Positions 1 through 8,760 of a DNA stretch of 64,000 bases are shown here, one piece after another (position 1 is the first letter of the stretch; the number at the start of each line of letters is the position of its first letter). The DNA is from an uncultured Collinsella sp. GTDB taxonomy: Bacteria; Actinomycetota; Coriobacteriia; Coriobacteriales; Coriobacteriaceae. A program made the translations under genes and the position numbers. Under the pieces are notes generated by a model. The model searched no databases. It had not been told where the DNA came from and worked only from the letters and a program-made list of their open reading frames with translations. The DNA lies in the NCBI GenBank assembly GCA_937943045.1, contig CALEBN010000068.1, positions 1-64,000 on the forward strand. Reading direction: 5' to 3'.

Positions 1-240
1 CTTGAATACGGCACGGCCAGTGTCGAAATCGAAACCGACGCCGTACAGGCAGGGAAGCGAGTGCTCATCGTCGATGACCTCATCGCCACGGGCGGCACCG
101 CCAAAGCCGCCACCGACCTTATCGAAAAGGCCGGTGGCACCGTGGTGGGCTTCAGTTTCGTGATGCGGCTCGATGGCCTCGACGGTCTGGATAAGCTCGA
201 CGGCAAGCCCAGCAGCTCGCTGATCGCGATGCCGGCCTGA
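1..240 (+). CDS. apt: Adenine phosphoribosyltransferase, 3' end
   Basis: The window opens inside this gene; 79 codons and the stop are present. The enzyme salvages adenine by joining it to PRPP to make AMP in the cytoplasm. The PRPP-binding loop [13 protein letters not shown] is visible, followed by the usual C-terminal strand and helix and a short tail ending in IAMPA. The start and the purine-binding hood lie outside the window. It belongs to the Bifidobacterium-like segment, directly before sucC. Assignment to Apt rather than another type I phosphoribosyltransferase rests on the Apt-like spacing after the PRPP loop and on the neighbourhood, so the family is sure and the exact substrate is very likely. 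Confidence 0.9.
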   Translation, partial: LEYGTASVEIETDAVQAGKRVLIVDDLIATGGTAKAATDLIEKAGGTVVGFSFVMRLDGLDGLDKLDGKPSSSLIAMPA

Positions 241-275
241 GATTTCGTCTCGCCCAACGTACAGTCAGTTTTCAA

Positions 276-312
276 GGTCCGGCATGTACTGTGTACAGTT
301 ACATGCCGGACC
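276..312. repeat. Inverted repeat between apt and sucC
   Basis: Perfect 12-bp arms (GGTCCGGCATGT and its complement) surround a 13-base loop. There is no T tract after the right arm, so it is not a classical intrinsic terminator. It could be an operator, a leader hairpin or an imperfect terminator of apt. The sucC ribosome site (GGGAAGGA) follows it closely. Confidence 0.6.
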
Positions 313-336
313 AATTACATAGTCAGGGAAGGATCG

Positions 337-1539
337 ATGGATCTTTACGAATACCAGGCGCGTCAGCTGCTCGAGGAACAGGACATTCCCACCCCGGACG
401 CCATCTTTGCCCAGAACTCCCATGAAGTCGCTGAAGCGGCGGACAAAATCGGCTATCCCTGCGTAATCAAGGCGCAGGTCAAGATCGGTCATCGTGGTCA
501 GGCCGGCGGCGTCAAGATCGCCCATAACCGCGACGAGGCGATTCTTGAATCCGAGTCCATCCTGCCGATGACCATCCACGGGCACAAGGTTTCCGGCGTG
601 CTTGTAGCCGAAGCCAAGAACATCCTGCACGAATACTACGTGTCCATCTCCGTGGACCGCACCTCGCGCGACTTCGACGTGCTGGCCACCGCCAACGGCG
701 GCACCGAAGTCGAGGAAATCGCCAAGGAACATCCGGAGGCCGTCAAACGCCTGCACATCGATGCGCTCGGCGACTTCGACCTGGCCGCTGCCACCGAAAT
801 GGCACAGAGCATCGGCTTCTACCACGCGGACGTCGATCAGGCCGCGCAGATTCTGCTCAAGATGTGGCGCTGCTTCAAAGACAACGATGCCACGCTCGTG
901 GAAATCAATCCGCTCGCCAAGATCGGCGACCCGGATGACGAATCCACCAAGCAGCTGAGCGCCTTGGACGCCAAGATCTCCTTGGATGACAACGCCTCCT
1001 TCCGCCATGATGGCTGGGCGCGTTTCGTGGATCTCATCGTTCCCGACCCCTTCGAACAGCGCGCCCGCGAACACGGCCTGCACTACGTGCACCTGCACGG
1101 CGAGGTCGGTGTGATCGGCAACGGTGCAGGACTCGTCATGAGTTCCCTGGATGCCGTCTCCGGCGCTGGCGAGGAACAGGGCACCAACATCAAGCCCGCC
1201 AACTTCCTGGACATCGGCGGCGGCGCCTCCGCAGCCGTCATGGCCGAAAGCCTGGAGATCGTACTGTCCGACCCTCAGGTCGAATCCGTGTTCATCAATG
1301 TCTATGGCGGCATCACCTCCTGCGTGGAAGTCGCCAACGGCATCCTCGAAGCGGTCGCCAAGCTCGGCGGTTCCAAGCCGATCGTTGTGCGCTTCGATGG
1401 CAACGCCGCCGCCGAGGGTCTGCATATCCTCGCCTCCGCCAATAACCCGAATATCCATGTGTCCGAAACCATGGAAGGCGCGGCAGCCAAGGCCGCGCAG
1501 CTCGCCGGTGAGGCGACCCAGTCCAAGGAGGTTCGCTGA
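337..1539 (+). CDS. sucC: Succinyl-CoA ligase (ADP-forming) beta subunit
   Basis: This 400-residue protein is the nucleotide-binding subunit of succinyl-CoA synthetase, which interconverts succinyl-CoA and succinate with ATP formation. An ATP-grasp domain fills roughly residues 1-210 ([15 protein letters not shown] at the start is typical), and the CoA-ligase domain follows with [10 protein letters not shown] near residue 290. The ATG at 337 has GGGAAGGA just upstream. Its stop overlaps the sucD start (TGATG), so the two are translationally coupled. Bifidobacteria lack a full citric acid cycle, so the enzyme probably serves amino-acid biosynthesis or succinate metabolism; that role is inference. 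Sequence style is Bifidobacterium, not Collinsella. Confidence 0.95.
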   Translation: MDLYEYQARQLLEEQDIPTPDAIFAQNSHEVAEAADKIGYPCVIKAQVKIGHRGQAGGVKIAHNRDEAILESESILPMTIHGHKVSGVLVAEAKNILHEYYVSISVDRTSRDFDVLATANGGTEVEEIAKEHPEAVKRLHIDALGDFDLAAATEMAQSIGFYHADVDQAAQILLKMWRCFKDNDATLVEINPLAKIGDPDDESTKQLSALDAKISLDDNASFRHDGWARFVDLIVPDPFEQRAREHGLHYVHLHGEVGVIGNGAGLVMSSLDAVSGAGEEQGTNIKPANFLDIGGGASAAVMAESLEIVLSDPQVESVFINVYGGITSCVEVANGILEAVAKLGGSKPIVVRFDGNAAAEGLHILASANNPNIHVSETMEGAAAKAAQLAGEATQSKEVR

Positions 1540-2450
1540 TGCTGTTCATCGAAGACGGCGCTCCCGTTATCGTCCAGGGCATGACCGGCCATCAGGGCAT
1601 GACCCATACGGCTCGCATGCTCAAGGCCGGCACCAATATCGTCGGCGGCGTGAACCCGCGCAAGGCCGGCACATCCGTCACCTTCCCCGGTGCCAAGAAC
1701 GGTGCCGACGCGGACATCCCCGTGTTCGCCACCTGCGGCGAAGCACGTGAAGCCACCGGCGCCAAGGCCAGCGTGGTGTTCGTGCCGCCGAAGTTCGCCA
1801 AGTCCGCCGTGGTCGAAGCCGTCGAAGCCGGCATCGAACTCATCGTGGTCATCACTGAAGGCATTCCGGTGGCCGATTCCGCATACTTCGTCGAACTGGC
1901 GCTCAAGAAGGGCGTGCGCATCATCGGACCGAACTGCCCTGGTCTCATCACGCTCGGCAACCCCGGCGTCAATCTGGGCATCATCCCCGACGGCATCGTC
2001 GGCCGCGGCCCGCTCGGACTGGTCTCCAAATCCGGCACCCTCACCTACCAGCTCATGGGCGAATTGTCCGATATCGGCTTCACCGCATGTCTCGGCGCCG
2101 GCGGCGACCCGATCGTCGGCACGACGCTGCTGGAAGCCCTGCAGGCATTCGAAGCCGACCCCGACACCAAGGCTGTCATGATGATCGGCGAAATCGGCGG
2201 CTTCGCCGAACAGGACGCCGCCGCATGGGCCAAGGAGCACATGACCAAGCCGGTTGTCGCCTACATCGCCGGTTTCACCGCCCCCGAAGGCAAGCAGATG
2301 GGCCACGCCGGCGCCATCGTCTCCGGAGGCAAGGGCACCGCCCAGGACAAGAAGAACGCGCTCGAGGCGGCGGGCATCCCCGTGGGCAAGACCCCGGGCC
2401 AGGCCGCCGAAATCATGCGTGACGTACTCGCCAAGGCCAACATCGACTGA
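1539..2450 (+). CDS. sucD: Succinyl-CoA ligase alpha subunit
   Basis: A 303-residue protein, the CoA-binding and catalytic partner of SucC. The N-terminal CoA-binding Rossmann domain starts with [14 protein letters not shown], and [10 protein letters not shown] lies near residue 130. The active-site His that is phosphorylated during catalysis is His256 in [13 protein letters not shown]. Length is normal for the family (about 290-300). It overlaps sucC by one base and forms an operon with it. The next gene begins about 20 bases downstream, so it may be cotranscribed. Confidence 0.95.
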   Translation: MLFIEDGAPVIVQGMTGHQGMTHTARMLKAGTNIVGGVNPRKAGTSVTFPGAKNGADADIPVFATCGEAREATGAKASVVFVPPKFAKSAVVEAVEAGIELIVVITEGIPVADSAYFVELALKKGVRIIGPNCPGLITLGNPGVNLGIIPDGIVGRGPLGLVSKSGTLTYQLMGELSDIGFTACLGAGGDPIVGTTLLEALQAFEADPDTKAVMMIGEIGGFAEQDAAAWAKEHMTKPVVAYIAGFTAPEGKQMGHAGAIVSGGKGTAQDKKNALEAAGIPVGKTPGQAAEIMRDVLAKANID

Positions 2451-2469
2451 TCGGTTCCAACCAATCGTG

Positions 2470-3849
2470 ATGAAAGCCGTGATTCGCCAATGGGTGCGGG
2501 GAGCCATAGTCGCCCTCGCATCCATGGCCATCTATGCCGTTGCATTAGGCTGCTATACAGCGCTGATGTTATTGGTCGTCTCTATGGAAGAGGGCGGCGA
2601 CAATCTCACCGTCGGCACAACCTCGCTGACACAGGCCGTTGTGCTTCTGAGTGAGGGATCGGGCTTTAGAACCGATTCGTTCACCCTCACCATTACGCCA
2701 TTGCTGTTGACCATACTGCTGATATGGCTGATCAATGCACTCACCATGCGAATCAAGGCATACGGGCCGCATGCGTATGTTGCCGGATTGATTGTTTGGC
2801 TCGGGTTGAACGAGGCATTCCGGCAATCCGTGCACCTAGGTCTTGTCGATGACCAGTGGCTGGTGTTGCTGAAAGCAGCCATCGTATTCTCGATCGGTTT
2901 CCTATGCGCAGCCGTACCGGAATCAGCCAAAATGCGAGCATTCAGGGACTGGACTCGCAAGCAGGTGCCGGCGGACATACGCCACTGCCTGAAAATCGGC
3001 GTCGCCTTGGCCGTCGCGATACTGAGCATATATCTGGCAATTGGATTGATTACCGTCATCGTATGGTCGGTACGCAACCATGCCGCTGTCGTATCGTTGT
3101 TCGAATTGTCCGGGATGGAAACAGGTTCACGAATTCTCACCACCGTCGCCATGCTGATCTGGCTACCCAACGTCATGCTCTGGGCTGTTTCCTGGCTCTT
3201 CGGCGGCGGATTCGCCATCGGTGATTTGGCCAGTTTCACATTATGGCTCGGCCAATCCAAAGAGCTTCCTGCAATTCCGGTATTCGGTATTCTGCCCGAA
3301 CCGGTCAGCAGCGAACTATGGCGTACCGTTGCCTTGAACGCGCCTCTCGCCATCGCTGCGCTCGTGGGCCTGCTGGCTGTATTCCTACCGCAAGGATTCG
3401 CCTGCAGACCGTTGAATGTACGGAATACGTCCACCCGCGGCCCGGTACTGGTTTCGCTGATCTACTCCGCCGGGGCATTCTGCCTGAGCGCGATGCTGAT
3501 CTCACTGGCATCCACATTGCTGTTCGCTCTGTCCAATGGATCGCTTGGCGATCATCGTCTTGCTCACATAGGCGTTGACGTCATGGCCTCCACCAGAGTT
3601 GTCGGTCATTCGACCGCACTGGGACTTACCGCGGCATGGCTGCTCGCGCTGATTGGCATAGCGCTCGTTTTTCCGATAGTCTGGTTGGTTGAGAGAATCA
3701 AGGATTCCCGCACCACCGCCACGACCTCGAAGACCGCCACCGTTCATCAGGCGCGGTTCCTAGCGTCACAACCACAAGAATCCAAGGAGGAACAGGATGA
3801 CAAACACGAACCGACCGATACGTCGAGCACTGGTCTCGGTCTTTCATAA
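2470..3849 (+). CDS. Multi-pass membrane protein, DUF6350-like
   Basis: The open frame extends upstream into sucD, but ATG 2470 (protein starting MKAVIRQWVRG) is the first start beyond sucD. The resulting 459-residue protein has roughly nine or ten hydrophobic segments spread over its length and a polar, charged C-terminal tail (about residues 415-459, rich in Thr, Glu and Asp). A membrane protein between sucD and purH is the Bifidobacterium arrangement; I match it to DUF6350 from position and topology, not from a search. Function unknown. Its last 53 bases overlap the start of purH, implying coupled translation. Codon use (TTC for Phe, lower GC) fits the left part of the window. Confidence 0.75.
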   Translation: MKAVIRQWVRGAIVALASMAIYAVALGCYTALMLLVVSMEEGGDNLTVGTTSLTQAVVLLSEGSGFRTDSFTLTITPLLLTILLIWLINALTMRIKAYGPHAYVAGLIVWLGLNEAFRQSVHLGLVDDQWLVLLKAAIVFSIGFLCAAVPESAKMRAFRDWTRKQVPADIRHCLKIGVALAVAILSIYLAIGLITVIVWSVRNHAAVVSLFELSGMETGSRILTTVAMLIWLPNVMLWAVSWLFGGGFAIGDLASFTLWLGQSKELPAIPVFGILPEPVSSELWRTVALNAPLAIAALVGLLAVFLPQGFACRPLNVRNTSTRGPVLVSLIYSAGAFCLSAMLISLASTLLFALSNGSLGDHRLAHIGVDVMASTRVVGHSTALGLTAAWLLALIGIALVFPIVWLVERIKDSRTTATTSKTATVHQARFLASQPQESKEEQDDKHEPTDTSSTGLGLS

Positions 3850-5404
3850 GGAAGGCATCGAAGTACTCGCGGAAGCGTTCGTGAAGGCCGGCACCGAAGT
3901 TGTTTCCACTGGTTCGACCGCCAAGAAGCTTGCCGAACTGGGCGTCAAGGTAACCGAGGTGTCCGATGTCACCGGATTCCCCGAATGCCTCGACGGCCGC
4001 GTCAAGACGCTGCACCCCAAGGTCCACGGCGCGCTGCTGGCCCGCCGCGATTCCGAGCAGCACATGCAGGAGGCTGCTCAGCACGGCATTAAGCTGATCG
4101 ACCTGGTCGTCGTCAACCTGTACGAGTTCGAGAAGACCGTCGCCAACCCCGAGGTCACCTTCGCGGATGCCATTGAGCACATCGACATCGGTGGCCCCTC
4201 CATGCTGCGCTCTGCCGCCAAGAACGCCGCGAGCGTTACCGTTATCTCCGACCCGGCCGACTATGATGCTGTCCTGGCCGAGATGCGCGAGACCGGTGGC
4301 TGCACCACGCTTTCCACCCGTCGTCGCCTGCAGGTGAAGGTCTACCAGACCACCGCTGCCTACGACACGGCTATCTCCCGTTGGCTTGCCGCCCAGGCAA
4401 GCGATGTGGCGGACACCTCTGCCAAGCTCGAGATCTCGCTGGAGAAGGTCGACGACCTGCGCTATGGCGAGAACCCGCAGCAGAAGGCCACGGTCTATCG
4501 CTTTGCCGAGGGCTGCGAGAACACCGCGAGCTCGCAGTTCCCGCTCGTGGGCTCCGAACAGATCCAGGGCAAGCCGCTCAGCTACAACAACTATCTGGAT
4601 GCCGATGCCGCCTGGAGCCTGGTCCGCGAGTTCGACGAGCCGGCCTGCGTGATCCTCAAGCACCAGAACCCCTGCGGTTCCGCCGTTGCCGAGGATATTA
4701 CGGCTGCCTACGACCGCGCCTTCGCCTGCGATCCCAAGAGCGCCTTCGGCGGCATCATCGCCTGCAACCGCGAGGTTCCCTATGAGCTGGTTGAGCACTT
4801 CGCCGACCAGAACAAGCAGTTCGTCGAGGTCATCATCGCCCCGAGCTACACTGCCGAGGCGCTCGAGCGCATGGCAAAGCGCCCCAACCTGCGCGTGTTG
4901 GCGACCGGCGGCGTGGACCACGGCGCCCAGGTGGAGCTGCGCTCCGTCGACGGCGGCATGCTGGTGCAGGAAGTCGACCACGTGACCGAGGATCCCGCGA
5001 CCTTTACGTTCCCCACCGACCGCAAGCCCACCGACGCCGAGATGGCCGAGCTCGAGTTTGCCTGGAAGGTCTGCAAGGGCGTTAAGTCCAACGCCATTCT
5101 GGTCTCCAAGGGCAAGGCCGGCATTGGCATGGGCCCCGGTCAGCCCAACCGCGTGGATTCTGCGCTGCTGGCCTGCGAGCGTGCCGAGGACTTCTGCGAG
5201 CGCGAGGGCGTGGAGAAGGGCGGCTTTGCCTGCGCAAGCGACGCATTCTTCCCGTTCCGCGACAACGTCGACGTGCTTGCTGCACATGGCGTGACCTGCA
5301 TCATCCAGCCCGGCGGCTCCAAGCGCGACGACGAGAGCATCCAGGCCTGCAATGAGCATGGTATTGCGATGGTCTTCACGGGGGCCCGCCACTTCCGCCA
5401 CTAA
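3797..5404 (+). CDS. purH: Bifunctional PurH (AICAR transformylase / IMP cyclohydrolase), chimeric
   Basis: PurH performs the last two steps of IMP synthesis. The 535-residue frame is intact and of normal length: an MGS-like cyclohydrolase domain at about 1-150, then the transformylase domain with [10 protein letters not shown] near 218, KHQNPCG at 288-294 and [10 protein letters not shown] near the end. The sequence is not from one organism: residues 1-66 ([20 protein letters not shown] onward) look like Bifidobacterium, whereas everything after DGRVKTLHP reads as Collinsella ([18 protein letters not shown]). The switch lies in a universally conserved segment at about 3990-4020. The true Collinsella start is therefore missing. 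Either an assembly chimera or, much less likely, a recombinant gene. Confidence 0.93.
   Translation: MTNTNRPIRRALVSVFHKEGIEVLAEAFVKAGTEVVSTGSTAKKLAELGVKVTEVSDVTGFPECLDGRVKTLHPKVHGALLARRDSEQHMQEAAQHGIKLIDLVVVNLYEFEKTVANPEVTFADAIEHIDIGGPSMLRSAAKNAASVTVISDPADYDAVLAEMRETGGCTTLSTRRRLQVKVYQTTAAYDTAISRWLAAQASDVADTSAKLEISLEKVDDLRYGENPQQKATVYRFAEGCENTASSQFPLVGSEQIQGKPLSYNNYLDADAAWSLVREFDEPACVILKHQNPCGSAVAEDITAAYDRAFACDPKSAFGGIIACNREVPYELVEHFADQNKQFVEVIIAPSYTAEALERMAKRPNLRVLATGGVDHGAQVELRSVDGGMLVQEVDHVTEDPATFTFPTDRKPTDAEMAELEFAWKVCKGVKSNAILVSKGKAGIGMGPGQPNRVDSALLACERAEDFCEREGVEKGGFACASDAFFPFRDNVDVLAAHGVTCIIQPGGSKRDDESIQACNEHGIAMVFTGARHFRH
3990..4020. other. Probable junction between Bifidobacterium-like and Collinsella-like DNA
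   Basis: Gene content and codon habits change here, inside the purH codons for DGRVKTLHP. To the left Phe is almost always TTC and gene order is apt-sucC-sucD-membrane protein-purH; to the right TTT is common and all genes are of Collinsella type. A conserved GACGGCCGCGTCAAGACG stretch could have bridged two genomes during assembly. Confidence 0.8.
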
Positions 5405-5425
5405 GTAGGGAGGTGGCGCTGCGGC

Positions 5426-5518
5426 TTGCCCAGCCACCGCACCTTGCCGCTCATTCGTCGCTCGCGTACCCAAGTACGCGTCGCTCCTCTTTCACGGCAA
5501 TCTGCGGCACCTGGGCAA
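5426..5518. repeat. Large nested palindrome after purH
   Basis: Nested matching arms: TTGCCCAG (5426) with CTGGGCAA (ends 5518), then CCGCA with TGCGG, TTGCCG with CGGCAA, and a central CGCGTAC-ccaa-GTACGCG hairpin (5463-5480). It lies in the untranslated stretch downstream of purH and is one of several long intergenic palindromes in the Collinsella part. Confidence 0.7.
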
Positions 5519-5603
5519 CCCTCGCCGACCTGTTAGGTTGACTGGGGAGGATGGGATGTTATCTCGTCCCTTGGACTAGCCTCGCTTCTAAAATAATCTC
5601 CGC

Positions 5604-5640
5604 AAAAGACGGTCGCTCCGTTTGGAGGGCCGTCTTTTTG
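5604..5640 (+). terminator. Intrinsic terminator downstream of purH
   Basis: AAAAGACGG pairs with CCGTCTTTTT across a loop containing a small CTCC/GGAG stem, ending in a T tract. It ends only 40 bases before the next start codon, so it closes the purH transcript or acts as a leader attenuator for the next gene. Confidence 0.8.
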
Positions 5641-5679
5641 GTATAAGAGGACGGAATGACTAACACGAAAGGTACAACC

Positions 5680-6387
5680 ATGCCCCAGATTGATGATGCC
5701 GAGCTGTTTGGCAATGCCGAGGATCAGCGTGCGTACGAGGAATTTTGCGCCAATCAGGAGGCGGTCGAGAAGTTCACGCTCGACAAGCCCGCGCTCATCT
5801 GCCGTTGGCGCATGTCCAACAAAAAGGTGCCCATGCTCAACCGTCACATCCGCGCGCTGTCCGAGCGCCTGGTGCAGGGCGAGCCGCTTACCCATAACAT
5901 GCTCAGCTGGGCCAAACAGCACGTTGAGTGGTCGCTTGCCGAGGGCGACTACACCGCCCGCGACGGTGTGCTCATGCTGGTGATCGACGTTAACGGCAAC
6001 GCCGCCATGACGGTGGGGGAGTACGAGCCGCTCGCCGATACGTCGGCCAAGGCGCTGCGTGCCCGCTCCGCTGAGGCTCGCTCCGAGGCCGACGAAACCG
6101 GCGTGGCGCCCGAGTTGCTCGCTGCTGTCGATAACGGCGAGCTGACCTTTGTGGCGCCGGCGGACGAGTGCCTGTGCGGCACGGCGACGCTCATCGAACA
6201 GCTGGCCCAGACCAAGGGCATCCCGGTCACGCGCGTAGACATCCCCGCTCAGCTCAAGGGCGCGCTGTTCCTGGTGAGCGACGAACACGGCGTGGTTCCC
6301 GCAACCGAGGCGGATGCCGCCGAGGCCGATGCCGCCACGGTCGCCTTCTTCGCCGACGGCTACGAAAAGCTTCGCGCCCGCCGCTAA
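5680..6387 (+). CDS. Uncharacterised cytoplasmic protein
   Basis: A 235-residue protein that I do not recognise. ATG 5680 (MPQIDDAELF) is preceded by AAAGG at good spacing; an in-frame ATG at 5656 would add eight residues. It is acidic, with no signal peptide and no membrane segment. The first half contains RWRMSNKKVPMLNRHIRALS and an aromatic/acidic stretch, the middle DGVLMLVIDVNGNAAMTVGE and an Ala/Glu-rich linker, and the C-terminus TLIEQLAQTKGIPVTRVDIP, which reminds one of aminotransferase class IV-like folds (short motif resemblance only). It stands alone between a terminator and a two-component operon. Confidence 0.65.
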   Translation: MPQIDDAELFGNAEDQRAYEEFCANQEAVEKFTLDKPALICRWRMSNKKVPMLNRHIRALSERLVQGEPLTHNMLSWAKQHVEWSLAEGDYTARDGVLMLVIDVNGNAAMTVGEYEPLADTSAKALRARSAEARSEADETGVAPELLAAVDNGELTFVAPADECLCGTATLIEQLAQTKGIPVTRVDIPAQLKGALFLVSDEHGVVPATEADAAEADAATVAFFADGYEKLRARR

Positions 6388-6433
6388 ATGATTATTCTGG
6401 GACGGGGATTTAATAATCATTTTGGTCCCCGTC
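6388..6433. repeat. Two interleaved inverted repeats (pseudoknot-capable)
   Basis: ATGATTATT (6388-6396) pairs with AATAATCAT (6412-6420), while GACGGGGA (6401-6408) pairs with TCCCCGTC (6426-6433). The arms alternate A-B-A'-B', so RNA could form one of two hairpins or a pseudoknot. It follows the preceding stop codon directly and lies about 135 bases before the response regulator start. Confidence 0.6.
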
Positions 6434-6567
6434 ACCGCTGCGAGTGCGAGGCGAGCCAAACGCCCCCCGTTCGCGAACAGTTCTGTCACCTTGGCACCGC
6501 GCGCGGTGCACACCTGCAGTTTCGCAGCCATAATGGTGGCAAGACAACCGAGAGGGGAGCGGAATCC

Positions 6568-7239
6568 ATGGCGCTGATCTATATCGTTGAGGACGACGAG
6601 CCCATTCGTCGTGAGCTTGTCGACATCCTTGCCCGCGCCGGTTTTGAGGTTGAGACATGCGAATCGTTTGAGCATGTCTCGCGCGATATTCTCGCCGCCG
6701 CGCCCGACCTAGTGCTGCTCGACCTCACGCTTCCCGTCAAGGACGGCCAGCATATCTGCCACGAGGTTCGCTGCGAATCCGAGGTTCCCATCATCGTCCT
6801 CACGTCGCGCACGACCGAGACCGACGAGGTCATGGCCATGACGCTCGGCGCGGACGACTTTGTTCCCAAGCCCTACAGCGCCCGTGTGCTCGTGGCGCGC
6901 ATCAATGCCTTGCTGCGTCGCACCGCGGCGTCAGGTGAGCGCAGTACGCTCGTCCACAAGGGGCTGGAGCTCGACCTCGCCCGCTCCATGGTCACCAATA
7001 CGGCAACCGGCGACAGTACCGAGCTCACCAAAAACGAGCTGCGTATCCTCTCGCTGCTTCTGAGCCGCGCGGGCAAGATCGTTTCGCGTCCGGCCATCAT
7101 GCAGGACCTGTGGGACTCCGACGCCTTCGTGGACGACAACACGCTTACCGTTAACATCAACCGCCTGCGCACCACGCTCGAAAAAATCGGCATCAAGGGG
7201 TATTTGACGACGCACCGCGGCCAAGGCTATTCGGTCTAG
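6568..7239 (+). CDS. OmpR-family response regulator
   Basis: A 223-residue DNA-binding response regulator. ATG 6568 follows GAGAGGGGAGCGG; the frame is open further upstream but no better start exists. The receiver domain (1-115) shows the acidic pocket at 8-10, phospho-acceptor Asp52 (LLDLTLP), Thr79 (VLTSR) and Lys101 (PKPY). The C-terminal winged helix (about 130-223) has LTKNELRILSLLL and DDNTLTVNINRLRTTLEKIG, which is the hallmark of the BceR/GraR/VirR branch of the OmpR family. It is followed after nine bases by its sensor kinase. Known members of that branch control peptide-antibiotic resistance transporters, but none is adjacent here. Confidence 0.93.
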   Translation: MALIYIVEDDEPIRRELVDILARAGFEVETCESFEHVSRDILAAAPDLVLLDLTLPVKDGQHICHEVRCESEVPIIVLTSRTTETDEVMAMTLGADDFVPKPYSARVLVARINALLRRTAASGERSTLVHKGLELDLARSMVTNTATGDSTELTKNELRILSLLLSRAGKIVSRPAIMQDLWDSDAFVDDNTLTVNINRLRTTLEKIGIKGYLTTHRGQGYSV

Positions 7240-7248
7240 GGGCCGGCT

Positions 7249-8292
7249 ATGTCGTTTGCCAAGTTCTTTAAAGACGCGCTGCTTCCCGTCGCCGTGTGGA
7301 CGTGCGGCGTGCTGCTGAGCTGCTTTGTGCTGACGGTCGCCGGCGCACCCGTTTCTATCGTGGTCGTGGCGGTCGGCGTGTCCTTTATCTTCGGTATGCT
7401 CGGCATCGTGATCGAGTACGCTCGCCGTCGCCGTTTTCTGCGCCAGCTGGAGCGCGCGGCTGAGGAGCTCGAGAGTCCCGCATGGGTGCAGGAGATGGTG
7501 CAATGCCCGACCTATGCCGAGGGCGAGCTCGAGTACGAGGTCTTGCGCCGGGTGGGCAAAGCTGCCTGCGACGAGGTTGCCGAAGGCCGGCGCCAGACCG
7601 ATGACTATCGCGACTATATCGAGAGCTGGGTTCACGAGGCCAAGCTGCCCTTGGCGGCGGCCCATCTAATTTTGGAAAATCTGGATGGCAGCGAAGACGA
7701 CCTGTCACGTGTGGATGACCTGGGCCGTGAGCTGGCTCGCGTGGAACGCTATATCGACCAGGCGCTGTACTACGCGCGCTCGGAAGTCGTGGAGCGTGAC
7801 TACCTGATTCGCCGCTGGAATCTCAAGACCTTGGTGACGGGCGCGATTAAGGCCAACGCGCGCGAGCTCATCGCGGCGCACGTGGCCCCAGTGTGCGAGA
7901 ACCTCGACTTCGAGGTCTTTACCGACGAGAAGTGGCTTGAGTTTATTCTGGGCCAGCTCATCCAGAACAGCATTAAATACGCGCGCGAGGACGGCGCGAA
8001 GATCGTGTTTTCGGGCGCGTTGCTGGACGAGGGCCTGGCAAGTGAGCGCATTGAGCTCACTGTTGCCGATAACGGCTGCGGCGTGAGCGCGGCCGACCTG
8101 CCGCGCGTGTTCGAGAAGGGCTTTACCGGCGACAACGGCCGCACCACCAAGCGCGCAACGGGCATCGGCCTCTACCTGGTGGCGCGCCTGTGCTCCAAGA
8201 TGGGCATTGACGTCACCGCGGCATCCGAGCCCGGCGAAGGCTTCGTCGTCACGTTTGCCTTCTCAACCAACAAGTTCCAATACTTTGAGTAG
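7249..8292 (+). CDS. BceS-like intramembrane-sensing histidine kinase
   Basis: A 347-residue sensor kinase with two membrane helices (about 10-32 and 34-56) joined by an almost absent extracellular loop, the architecture of intramembrane-sensing kinases such as BceS and GraS. The phospho-acceptor is His129 in DYIESWVHEAKLPL, very close to the BceS motif. The ATPase domain has the N box QLIQNSIKYAR, DNGCGVS and GIGLYLVARL. It is cotranscribed with the response regulator. BceS-type kinases normally sense through a partner ABC transporter; no transporter gene is next to this pair, so its input is unknown. Confidence 0.92.
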   Translation: MSFAKFFKDALLPVAVWTCGVLLSCFVLTVAGAPVSIVVVAVGVSFIFGMLGIVIEYARRRRFLRQLERAAEELESPAWVQEMVQCPTYAEGELEYEVLRRVGKAACDEVAEGRRQTDDYRDYIESWVHEAKLPLAAAHLILENLDGSEDDLSRVDDLGRELARVERYIDQALYYARSEVVERDYLIRRWNLKTLVTGAIKANARELIAAHVAPVCENLDFEVFTDEKWLEFILGQLIQNSIKYAREDGAKIVFSGALLDEGLASERIELTVADNGCGVSAADLPRVFEKGFTGDNGRTTKRATGIGLYLVARLCSKMGIDVTAASEPGEGFVVTFAFSTNKFQYFE

Positions 8293-8355
8293 TCAGCCCG
8301 TATGGCGTAGCCGTTCAGGATCTTCCCATGTAAGAAGAAATCAGGCTTTTCAGCA

Positions 8356-8379
8356 GCTATATTCCTGAACGGGAACATT
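8356..8379 (+). promoter_or_regulatory. HipB operator copy 1 (candidate)
   Basis: CTATATTCCTGAACGGGAAC resembles the two other copies below: a TATATTCC half, a variable centre and a GAAC half. It lies about 110 bases upstream of hipB. Confidence 0.5.
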
Positions 8380-8395
8380 GCTAATGTAGTCAACA

Positions 8396-8419
8396 CTATA
8401 TTCCCGTACATGAACATAG
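8396..8419 (+). promoter_or_regulatory. HipB operator copy 2 (candidate)
   Basis: CTATATTCCCGTACATGAAC followed by ATAG gives an inverted repeat CTATATTC/GAACATAG with an eight-base centre. Forty bases after copy 1, in the same orientation. Confidence 0.55.
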
Positions 8420-8436
8420 TGCTACAGTTTTATACT

Positions 8437-8459
8437 AAGTTCACGGACAGGAATATAGC
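8437..8459 (-). promoter_or_regulatory. HipB operator copy 3 (candidate)
   Basis: Read on the minus strand it is GCTATATTCCTGTCCGTGAA, matching copies 1 and 2. It ends immediately before the hipB ribosome-binding site (GGAGG), so bound antitoxin would also block initiation of transcription close to the gene. Confidence 0.55.
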
Positions 8460-8469
8460 TGGAGGCGTC

Positions 8470-8760
8470 ATGAGAACGGTGACAACGATTAAAAAGCTGG
8501 ATGGGCGCATCAAGCTCAAACCGTCGGAAGTCGTTTTCTCGGAGCGCACGGTTTTCGATCCCGCCGAGATGGGGAAGGCCCTTAGGCTCAGAAGGCGTGA
8601 ACTCGGCTTGACTCAACGTGACGTCGCGACTATGACGGGTCGCAGCCTTCGTGTGATTGGTGATATCGAACGGGGGCGGACAACGGTCGAAATTGGTGTC
8701 ATTTTCGATTACGCCTCCATCGTGGATGTTGATTTTATTCTGAAGGTGAGGGGGAAGTAA
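8470..8760 (+). CDS. hipB: HipB-like antitoxin (XRE-family repressor)
   Basis: A 96-residue protein starting at ATG 8470, seven bases after a strong GGAGG; an in-frame upstream ATG at 8410 lies inside the operator region and is unlikely. Residues 34-80 form an XRE helix-turn-helix (KALRLRRRELGLTQRDVATM, then TGRSLRVIGDIERGRTTVEI). Antitoxins of this type bind and neutralise HipA and repress their own operon. Its stop overlaps the hipA start (TAATG), the classical hipBA arrangement. The three repeated sites upstream are the likely operators. Confidence 0.88.
   Translation: MRTVTTIKKLDGRIKLKPSEVVFSERTVFDPAEMGKALRLRRRELGLTQRDVATMTGRSLRVIGDIERGRTTVEIGVIFDYASIVDVDFILKVRGK

Noticed and set aside
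265..1458. Long open frame on the minus strand opposite sucC
   Set aside because: It has no ribosome site and no recognisable domain, and sucC on the plus strand is certain; it is an effect of codon bias.
3797..5404. Horizontal transfer or natural recombination as cause of the purH hybrid
   Set aside because: The whole flank on one side changes genus at the join, at a highly conserved word; assembly chimerism is simpler, though only reads can prove it.
3698..5473. 591-codon open frame on the minus strand opposite purH
   Set aside because: It spans the proposed junction, but its translation is low-complexity Gly/Leu/Val and the PurH frame explains the DNA.
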